This document shows, piece after piece, positions 1 to 6,776 of a stretch of 12,081 nt of DNA. Positions within the stretch are counted from its first letter, which is position 1. The number at the start of each line of letters is the position of its first letter. The stretch covers positions 1 through 12,081 of the forward strand of contig JBFJVZ010000235.1 of NCBI GenBank assembly GCA_041623895.1. The letters run 5' to 3'. Below the pieces are notes generated by a model. That model had not been told where the DNA came from and made no database searches. It saw only the letters and a program-made list of their open reading frames with translations. The DNA is from JBFJVZ01 sp041623895. Its GTDB lineage: Bacteria; Planctomycetota; Planctomycetia; Pirellulales; Pirellulaceae. Both the position numbers and the translations under genes were made by a program.

Positions 1-138
1 AATTCAAACGCGCGGCTGGAGATTTTGGTGGACTCCGATGCTCGTCTCCAGGCGATGGTCGATGCCATTGATGCGGGAACGATCGCCGGCTTCCGCACTT
101 TGACCGTGACAGAAACGCACGTCGAATCGGAACCATAG
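1..138 (+). CDS. ExbD/TolR-family protein, C-terminal fragment (5' end outside window)
   Basis: Frame 1 is open from the window edge to TAG at 136-138 and gives 45 residues ending VESEP. Its family comes from paralogy with the next gene. Residues reading 'LQAMVDAIDAGTIAGF' match 'LQSLVDGMDAGTIAGY' at the C-terminus of the complete ExbD protein downstream, and the DNA over this stretch is also similar. In ExbD/TolR proteins this end belongs to the periplasmic domain. The membrane helix and its key Asp are outside the window, so activity cannot be judged. The stop lies 12 bases before the next start, which suggests a tandem ExbD pair in one transcript, normally preceded by an ExbB/TolQ/MotA-type gene. 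Family assignment is fairly safe; the specific role is unknown. Confidence 0.8.
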   Translation, partial: NSNARLEILVDSDARLQAMVDAIDAGTIAGFRTLTVTETHVESEP

Positions 139-150
139 GTAAACAGCGTT

Positions 151-924
151 ATGTCGATTCAAGTGAAGTGCGTTCAATGTGGAGCGAGCCATCAGGTCAA
201 CGACCGGTTGGCGGGCCGTCGCGTGCGCTGTCCCGAGTGCGAAACCGCCATCCACGTCCCGGAGTTGGAAGCCACGGCGGAGGTCGTCCAAGCCGAGCCG
301 GCAGAAGTTGAAGCAGTCATTGCCGAAGCCGTTGCCGTTGAAGCGGAACCGTTTTCAGCTGAGCCGCTCGAGGTCGATGCCGGGGAACCGCTGGAAGTGG
401 CCACCGCCGTGCCGGTGGGCTCGGCCATGACCGGTGCGGAAGTACCGCCGGCGGGTAGTCCACAAGAGCAAGACGAGGACGACGAGAATCTGTTTGCGCG
501 ACCGCAGCGTGAGGAAGAAGAACTCGACATGACACCCATGGTCGACGTGACCTTCTTGTTGTTGATCTTTTTCATGGTCACCGCGTCCTTCAGTTTGCAA
601 AAGTCGATCGAGATGCCACAGCAGCAAACCGACGCGCCCAGTACGCAGGCAATCGAGGAGGATCCCGAAGAGTTGGATCAGGTGGAACTGCAGATCGACG
701 AATTCGGTGGCTTCCTGGTTCTGGCTGCGGACTGGGAAGCGGAGACGCCGGGTAAACAAAACCTGATCTCCAAGCTTCGCGAAGCGAAAGTCGCTGATGC
801 CGCCAAGCTGATCATCAAAGTTCACGAAGAGGCGATGCTACAATCACTGGTTGATGGCATGGATGCGGGGACGATCGCTGGTTACGCCGAAATTCAAGTC
901 ACTCAGGTCGAGGACTTCGATTAA
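151..924 (+). CDS. exbD: ExbD/TolR-family biopolymer transport protein with N-terminal zinc ribbon
   Basis: This 257-aa protein belongs to the ExbD/TolR family, inner-membrane proteins that work with ExbB/TolQ to turn proton flow into mechanical work in the envelope. Residues 1-35 hold a four-cysteine knuckle (C7-x2-C10, C27-x2-C30), probably a cytoplasmic zinc ribbon. Residues 38-115 are an Ala/Glu/Val/Pro-rich acidic linker. The ExbD signature 'LDMTPMVDVTFLLLIFFMV' follows at 125-143, with D132 at the place of the conserved proton-path Asp in the single membrane helix (about 130-148). Residues 150-257 are the periplasmic domain. Ordinary ExbD is about 140 residues, so roughly 110 are added at the N-terminus. 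The ATG lies 12 bases after the upstream stop with only a weak AGG before it, but the zinc ribbon begins right there, which supports this start. The partner ExbB is not in the window. Zinc binding is inferred from cysteine spacing. Confidence 0.9.
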   Translation: MSIQVKCVQCGASHQVNDRLAGRRVRCPECETAIHVPELEATAEVVQAEPAEVEAVIAEAVAVEAEPFSAEPLEVDAGEPLEVATAVPVGSAMTGAEVPPAGSPQEQDEDDENLFARPQREEEELDMTPMVDVTFLLLIFFMVTASFSLQKSIEMPQQQTDAPSTQAIEEDPEELDQVELQIDEFGGFLVLAADWEAETPGKQNLISKLREAKVADAAKLIIKVHEEAMLQSLVDGMDAGTIAGYAEIQVTQVEDFD

Positions 925-1014
925 TGGATACCGGACCTGCCATGGCGTCGTCCCCAAACCGCGGATTGCGATTCCATCATCCCTTACTGACCGACAGCCC
1001 TTAAATAGATAAAC
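925..1014 (+). other. 90-base gap between exbD and the propeller gene
   Basis: This gap shows no convincing promoter, terminator hairpin or small ORF. A/T-rich sequence (TTAAATAGATAAAC) sits directly before the ATG at 1015 with no clear Shine-Dalgarno. It is the longest gap in the forward gene train, so a separate promoter here is possible but not demonstrated. Confidence 0.4.
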
Positions 1015-4000
1015 ATGCTTGCAAACGAATTGATCGATCGACTGGAGCGACTTGGGTTGCTGGACCAAGAGATCATCGAGGCGCTCCGCGAACAACTCGA
1101 TCAGGGTGGCACGCATGTGACGCCCGAGGCGGTCGCCAAATTGTTGGTCGACAACGGCCAGCTGACCCGTTTTCAGGCGACCAAATTGATTGGCGAACTG
1201 CGTTCGGGTCAGTACGACGAGGAAGCCACGGAGGTCGCCGAGGTCGCTGAGGCTGATGAGTTGGGGATCTTGCCCGAGGAGGCTGACGAAGCGGAAGTGG
1301 TGGAAGTCGTGGCCGAGGCTGAACCGGTTGCGGACGTGTTTGCTGCCCAGCCGGTAGCCGAAGCCGTGCCGGTCGCGGCGATGCCTGTCGAGGCAACACC
1401 GGTCGATGTCATGGCGGAGCCGATGGGCGATATGCCACCCGAGCGGCCCGCCAAACGCCGCGTCAAGCCGGAGCCTGAGAAGTCCGTTTGGGACTCGTTC
1501 AAGATATACGGCTATCTGGGAATCATTGCCTTTTTGATTCTCGCCGGCGGCGGCCTCTATTTTATTCTCAGCCGTGATAATGCTGACGACGTGATCAAGA
1601 TGGTCAATGATCTTTACAACCAGCAGAACTACGTCGGCGCGCAAGAACGAGCCATCGATTTTCTGGATATCTTTGGCGAACATAATCAGTACTCCTCGCG
1701 GGCTCGAGTCATCATCGGGATGACGGAGTTGTATCGTGCCGAGGGGATGAGCGATCCCACACGTGCCCTGGACCTGGCCAAAGAGAAGCTGCCGGAAATC
1801 GAAGAAGAAGAGGCCATGGATGAGGAGCGCGGTAATCTGGCGGCCCTGATTGTTGATATTGCCGATAACATTGCCGCGGCCGCCGGCAAGGCAAGCGAAA
1901 CGGCCGAAAAAGAAGAGTTGCTCGGTAAGTTAGAAGAGCAGCTAGCACTAACAGAGAACCCGCTGTACATGACCGCTTCGATGCGGACCACCTTGTCCGG
2001 GCGTCTGAAAGCGGTCGAGGAAGCGAGGGCTCGCGTCGAGCGTGACATCGATCGCAACAAGAGTTTGGATGCCGCGGTCGAACAAATGACGGGGCTGCTG
2101 GACGAGAAGAAAACCAAGGAAGCCTATGACACGCGATTCGCCTTGCTGCGGCGTTTCCCTGAGCTTGATGATAACGAACGCCTGACCACACTGATTGTCA
2201 GAGCGAGTGAAATCCAGCACGGTCTGGTGGTGGCCTCGGACAAAAAACCCGAGGTTGCCCCTGGAGGGGCTGAAGCGCAGTCGGCCAAGTCGATCGTCTT
2301 GACGACGCGTGCGGGCTCCACAGCGATCGGGCTTCGCGATCAGATTCTTTACATTCGCGCAGCCGGCTCGGTACTGGCGCTTGACGGCGAGACCGGCAAT
2401 CTGTTGTGGCGACGATACGTCGGCGATAAACAAGACCACGAACCGGTCCGACTGGAAGGCGGTGCGGGCGTCTTGCTCAGTGATTCGGCGACACTGCAGA
2501 TTCAACGATGCAAGGGGGACGACGGCAACATTCGCTGGCGTTCGCAGGTCGGGGAACCTTTCAGTGAACCACTCGCCATCGGAGACGATATCTACTGCTC
2601 GACAAATTCGGGAACCGTCTTTGCACTGGATGCCGAGTCGGGCGAAGCCAAATGGGCAACCGCGATTCCTCAAGACCTGGAGGTCAGCCCCGGTATTGAT
2701 AGCCGTCTGGGCCGTGCCTACCTGCCCGGCGACCACAGCAACATGTATGTGTTGAACACACGTGACGGTTCTTGCCTGCAGAGCTTTTACGTCGGTCACG
2801 CCGAGGGCACCATCGCGGTCCCACCGATTCCCTTGTTGGGCTACGTCTTTGTGGTCGAGAACCGCGGCAGTGACTTCTGCAACGTCCACATTTTGCAAGG
2901 CGATGAAACGGGTCAGAATCTTAAGAAAGTTCAGGATCCTGTCCGCATGACGGGGAATGTCAGAGTTCCGCCCACGATCGTCAAGCAAAACCGGATGATT
3001 GTCTTGACCGACCTTGGCCAGGTTTCCGTCTTTGACGTTGAATTGATGACCGAAGGCGAACAAGTCACCGTGCTGGCCGAGCAAGTTGCCACGTACGATC
3101 AGCCCACGTCGACTCAAATGGCAGTCGCCAGCAGTCAAATGTGGATCACGGGGACGCGGATCGGTCGCTATAAGCTGCAGATCAGCACCGGCAGCGTTGT
3201 CCCCGATTGGTTCTTGCACGACGGTGATTCGTTCATTGGTAAACCGTTTGCCAACGACGAAGCCTTGGTGCATGCTCGCATCCTTCGCGGCACCACGGCC
3301 ATTCGCGTTACCGCTGCGGAGCCCGAGACTGGAAAGGAATTGTGGCGCAATGACGTTGGCGTACCCGTTTCCATGATCACGCGAGCCCCCGGTGGCAACA
3401 CTTTCCACGTCGTGACCAGTCAAGGTGCGCTTTTTGAACTTGATCGCGATTCGCTGCTGTCCGGTTCAACGCAAGGGCCGATCGAGAACCCGGGAGGCAA
3501 TGGGGTGGCCATGCGTTTCGAGGATCCGATCGCGATCGATGACACGCGGCGGGTGCTTCTGAACCAGGAAACCAGTGGACAGATTCTTCTTTACGAGCCC
3601 TCGCGGCAGCGTGAAAAGCTGCGTTTGGTATCGCTCGGTTTGCCGGAGGGGAATATTTCTGGTGGAGGCTTGATTTCGGGCGGTGGATTGTTTTTGCCGC
3701 TCGATAGCGGTCGCGCCGTTCTGATGCGGTATCAGACGGGTGCGACTTTGGGCAGCCCGTTTCAGCCAGCCAGTGATCCGACCGGTCGAGTTCAGTGGAC
3801 CAACGGTGTTGCTATGGCGGACGATCCAGACCAGGTTGTGATCGCCGACAGTCGCAAGACCTTGTACCGACTGCGGGTTGGCGAGCAGGTTCGCGAACTG
3901 GATAAGGCCGAATTGGAACAACCCTTTCTCGGCCGTATCGCGGCAGTCCAGAGCACGCTGTTTGCCACCACCGCAGGGCCGGCGTCCGATTTCATCGTCT

Positions 4001-4383
4001 TGCACGATATGGTCAGCTTGGATCAAAAGAAGCAAAACTTACTGGACGGTCGAGTCGCCTGGGGGCCGGTCGCGTTGGGTGATCTTTGTTTGCTGCAGAC
4101 GGATGACTTGATGTTGCGTGCCTACGACGAAGCCGGTGAGCAGCGTTTTTCGTTGAAGTTGCCGCCCGGGACGCCCGTCGGCAGCCCGGAGCTGGTCGCT
4201 GATAAAATCATGATAGCCGGACGAGATGGTTGGATTTTGCTGATCGACCAGGCCTCCGGCACGTTGGCGGGCCAAACGAATTTGGGACAGCCGATTTCGG
4301 CGACTCCGCTGGCCGTTGGCAATCAATTGTTGGTGCCCGGCCACGAAGGCGTCGTCTACATCACACCGGTGCCAGCGGGATGA
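1015..4383 (+). CDS. Membrane-anchored helical-repeat and PQQ-like beta-propeller protein
   Basis: The product is 1122 aa and not a recognised named enzyme. Residues 1-65 form a small helical module ending 'NGQLTRFQATKLIGELRSG', a type found at the N-terminus of many planctomycete proteins. Residues 68-145 are an acidic Ala/Val/Glu/Pro-rich linker. A basic patch (146-152) precedes one membrane helix at about 165-186, so the N-terminus should be cytoplasmic and the rest periplasmic. Residues 190-405 are mostly helical and could be TPR-like. From about 426 to the end are beta-propeller repeats of the PQQ/BamB type, for example 'GSVLALDGETGNLLWRRYVG' (451-470) and 'GTVFALDAESGEAKW' (532-546). 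No quinoprotein dehydrogenase catalytic set was seen, so a scaffold or binding role is likelier than an enzyme. Its TGA overlaps the next ATG by 4 bases, indicating translational coupling. Confidence 0.85.
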   Translation: MLANELIDRLERLGLLDQEIIEALREQLDQGGTHVTPEAVAKLLVDNGQLTRFQATKLIGELRSGQYDEEATEVAEVAEADELGILPEEADEAEVVEVVAEAEPVADVFAAQPVAEAVPVAAMPVEATPVDVMAEPMGDMPPERPAKRRVKPEPEKSVWDSFKIYGYLGIIAFLILAGGGLYFILSRDNADDVIKMVNDLYNQQNYVGAQERAIDFLDIFGEHNQYSSRARVIIGMTELYRAEGMSDPTRALDLAKEKLPEIEEEEAMDEERGNLAALIVDIADNIAAAAGKASETAEKEELLGKLEEQLALTENPLYMTASMRTTLSGRLKAVEEARARVERDIDRNKSLDAAVEQMTGLLDEKKTKEAYDTRFALLRRFPELDDNERLTTLIVRASEIQHGLVVASDKKPEVAPGGAEAQSAKSIVLTTRAGSTAIGLRDQILYIRAAGSVLALDGETGNLLWRRYVGDKQDHEPVRLEGGAGVLLSDSATLQIQRCKGDDGNIRWRSQVGEPFSEPLAIGDDIYCSTNSGTVFALDAESGEAKWATAIPQDLEVSPGIDSRLGRAYLPGDHSNMYVLNTRDGSCLQSFYVGHAEGTIAVPPIPLLGYVFVVENRGSDFCNVHILQGDETGQNLKKVQDPVRMTGNVRVPPTIVKQNRMIVLTDLGQVSVFDVELMTEGEQVTVLAEQVATYDQPTSTQMAVASSQMWITGTRIGRYKLQISTGSVVPDWFLHDGDSFIGKPFANDEALVHARILRGTTAIRVTAAEPETGKELWRNDVGVPVSMITRAPGGNTFHVVTSQGALFELDRDSLLSGSTQGPIENPGGNGVAMRFEDPIAIDDTRRVLLNQETSGQILLYEPSRQREKLRLVSLGLPEGNISGGGLISGGGLFLPLDSGRAVLMRYQTGATLGSPFQPASDPTGRVQWTNGVAMADDPDQVVIADSRKTLYRLRVGEQVRELDKAELEQPFLGRIAAVQSTLFATTAGPASDFIVLHDMVSLDQKKQNLLDGRVAWGPVALGDLCLLQTDDLMLRAYDEAGEQRFSLKLPPGTPVGSPELVADKIMIAGRDGWILLIDQASGTLAGQTNLGQPISATPLAVGNQLLVPGHEGVVYITPVPAG

Positions 4384-6776
4384 TTAACGAGTTTGAAAAG
4401 TTTGTGAGTCGCGTTTTGTTGAAATTGTCAGCTACCAGAAAGTTCATCCGACCGGCTTTGCTACCGGTGGTACTTTTTTTCTGCTTGCTGGTGACGCCGA
4501 AGGCAACGGCGCAAATCATCATCAATTATGCAGAAAAGGGCTCGCCTCCGCCGGCCGGTTTGGAGCTGCTGCAAGAAGAACCTCACGACATCATCCTGTT
4601 CAAAGAAGCTGCCGGTGGCGGCTGGATCAAAGTGCATTTGTTGCCCTTTCCGGGACGTCAGATCCCGGCCAAACCAACGGGCACATTGGAATTCAATATC
4701 GTCAGCATCGAAGGTAAGGACTTTGCGGCGAAATGGGGTGACATCGAGCGCATCGACCTGTGGGAAGAGCGTCTGGAAAGAGAGTCCCAAGAGCGGATCG
4801 CCAAGAAAGATTTTGCCGGGGCGTATCCATTCTTGTCGGTGCTGATCCGCGATTTCCCCAATCGGCCGGGACTGCGAAAGATCCGCAGTGATTTCATTTG
4901 GAATAACGCGATCGAGTACGCGAAGAAAGGGCAACGCAATGCCACGCTGGCAATGCTGGAAGAACTCAGACGCTATGCGCCGGAGTACAACCGCACACAG
5001 GTACTGCGCGCCCTTGATGCCACGTTCAACCAATTGCTGGAAACGATGGTCAAGGAGGGCAAGTTGGGATTAGCCCAAAAACTACTTGCCAGGGTCGAAA
5101 AGGACTACGAAAACGAACGGCTTCAGTCGGTCACCCGATGGAACCAAGAGTTCCTGAATATGGCGTTGGCCAAACAAAAGGCGGCGATTGCCGCGCGTGA
5201 TTCCAAAAACTACCGCTTGGCCCGAGAACTGGCTCGTGAAAGCGTCTATGTGAAGCCGGATATCCCGGGTGGAAAAGAGCTGATCAAAGAGATCGATACG
5301 ATCTACCCGCTGGTCAATGTTGGGGTGCTGCAATCGGCAACGGTGTTGGATCCGACGCGGCTGGATAATTGGGCCTCGCGACGTTCCGGTCGCTTGTTGT
5401 ATCGCACCTTGTTCGAGATGCAGGGCGCCGGTCCCGAAGGCGGCGAATATGAATTCATCTTTGGAGATACACAAATCAGCCCGGATCGAATCGAATACGA
5501 TCTGTTGTTGGAAACCGAAAAGCTTTCGCCGCCGCTGGATCGCATCAACGGTTTCTTTTTGGCGGACATGTTGGCCAATCGGGCGCGGGATGATTCCCAA
5601 GCCTATTTTGCGCCCTGGGCGGCCGCAGTCCAAGCGATCGGGTTGGATGGCCCAAAGAATGTCCAATGCATCCTCCGCCGACCTCACGTGATGCCCAACG
5701 CGCTGTTGCAAATCATGGTTGATGGTAGTTGGTTGGGTGGCGAACCGGGATCACCCACCGGTGCGTATCGCCGCGATGTGGTGGAAGACGAAATCGTGCG
5801 GTATGTCCTGGCTGGCCAACCGGAAACTCCCACCAAACCGCGCGAGATCGTGGAGGTCCGCTGCGCTTCGGCATCCGACGCGGTGAGCAAACTATTGCAG
5901 GGCGAAGTCGATGTCTTGGATCAATTGTTTCCGGCCGACGCGATTCGCCTGCAAAACAACAGAGCGGTAAGCAGGCTAGTCACGGTGTCCAACTATCCGC
6001 TTCCCAGTGTTCACATGCTGGTGCCCTGCTCGGATCATCCTTATCTGGCGGAGCGAGCGTTTCGTCGCGGCTTGTTGTACGGGATCAACCGCAACGACAT
6101 TCTGACCGGCGAGTTGTTGGAAAGCATGCAGCTGCCCGGCTGCCGCGTGCTTTCGGGACCGTTTCCGGCGGGCATGGAAATCAATGATCCGCTCGGTTAT
6201 GCGTATGACCAATCGATCCTGCCGCGTCGCTTCGAGCCCAGCCTGGCGAAATTGCTGATCACGATGAACACAAACCAAATGCAGCAAGCGGCGGACCGCA
6301 AAAAAGAAACACTGCCTGAACTGACACCGTTACGTCTGGCATTCCCGGCTGATAATTTGTCTCGTGTTGCCTGCGAGGCGATCCGCAGTCAGTGGTTGTT
6401 GCTCGATTTGGAAGTGGAACTCGTGCAGTTACCCGTGGGCCGCACTTTCCCGGACGAGGGAACCGCCGATCTCGTTTACGTAGCCGCCGCCGTCTGGGAA
6501 CCTGTGATTGATGCCCGCCGACTGCTTGGTCCCGAGGGGCTGGCTGGCAGTACGAATCAGTTGGTTGGCCTGGGGCTACGGCGACTTGAGGAAGCCAAAA
6601 ACTGGAAAGAAGTCCGCGACCGACTACTCGATCTGCATTTTATTGCGAACAATGAATTGCCGGTTCTTCCACTTTGGCAGCTGGTGGACTCGTACGCCTA
6701 TCGCCGCGAATTGTTGGGCATCGGACGCAATATCGTTTCCCTCTACCAGAACGCCGAGAATTGGAGATTTGAGTGA
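4380..6776 (+). CDS. Secreted helical-repeat and family-5 solute-binding protein fusion
   Basis: I start this gene at ATG 4380, which overlaps the preceding TGA (ATGA) and gives 798 aa. The open frame extends 50 codons further upstream but only inside the preceding gene. A signal peptide is clear: basic residues 14-24, a hydrophobic core 'PALLPVVLFFCLLV' (25-38) and a likely cut after ATA44. Residues 120-305 are alpha-helical and repeat-like. The remainder resembles the peptide/nickel ABC substrate-binding family (SBP_bac_5): 'LLYRTLFEM' near 339, 'GEVDVLDQLFPADAIRLQ' (508-525), 'LAERAFRRGLLYGINRNDIL' (556-575) and 'GPFPAG' (593-598). These are typical of binding-protein lobes that capture peptides or similar ligands. 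No permease or ATPase gene is adjacent, so classical import is not supported. The helical insertion before the binding domain is unusual. The ligand is unknown. Confidence 0.85.
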   Translation: MINEFEKFVSRVLLKLSATRKFIRPALLPVVLFFCLLVTPKATAQIIINYAEKGSPPPAGLELLQEEPHDIILFKEAAGGGWIKVHLLPFPGRQIPAKPTGTLEFNIVSIEGKDFAAKWGDIERIDLWEERLERESQERIAKKDFAGAYPFLSVLIRDFPNRPGLRKIRSDFIWNNAIEYAKKGQRNATLAMLEELRRYAPEYNRTQVLRALDATFNQLLETMVKEGKLGLAQKLLARVEKDYENERLQSVTRWNQEFLNMALAKQKAAIAARDSKNYRLARELARESVYVKPDIPGGKELIKEIDTIYPLVNVGVLQSATVLDPTRLDNWASRRSGRLLYRTLFEMQGAGPEGGEYEFIFGDTQISPDRIEYDLLLETEKLSPPLDRINGFFLADMLANRARDDSQAYFAPWAAAVQAIGLDGPKNVQCILRRPHVMPNALLQIMVDGSWLGGEPGSPTGAYRRDVVEDEIVRYVLAGQPETPTKPREIVEVRCASASDAVSKLLQGEVDVLDQLFPADAIRLQNNRAVSRLVTVSNYPLPSVHMLVPCSDHPYLAERAFRRGLLYGINRNDILTGELLESMQLPGCRVLSGPFPAGMEINDPLGYAYDQSILPRRFEPSLAKLLITMNTNQMQQAADRKKETLPELTPLRLAFPADNLSRVACEAIRSQWLLLDLEVELVQLPVGRTFPDEGTADLVYVAAAVWEPVIDARRLLGPEGLAGSTNQLVGLGLRRLEEAKNWKEVRDRLLDLHFIANNELPVLPLWQLVDSYAYRRELLGIGRNIVSLYQNAENWRFE

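Noticed and set aside
844..1683. 279-codon minus-strand open frame
   Set aside because: It covers the end of exbD, the gap and the start of the propeller gene in antisense; no domain or ribosome-binding site supports it.
1948..3423. 491-codon open frame on the minus strand inside the propeller gene
   Set aside because: It lies wholly antisense to a gene with clear propeller repeats, has no recognisable domain, and such long antisense frames are common in GC-rich coding DNA.
4230..4379. 50-codon upstream extension of the binding-protein gene
   Set aside because: It lies inside the propeller gene, and starting at 4380 gives a proper signal peptide and a classic ATGA overlap.
1015..4383. Quinoprotein (PQQ-dependent) dehydrogenase
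   Set aside because: The repeats resemble PQQ-type propeller blades, but there is a membrane anchor, a long helical region and no visible catalytic Asp/Cys-Cys set, so a BamB-like scaffold is the safer call.
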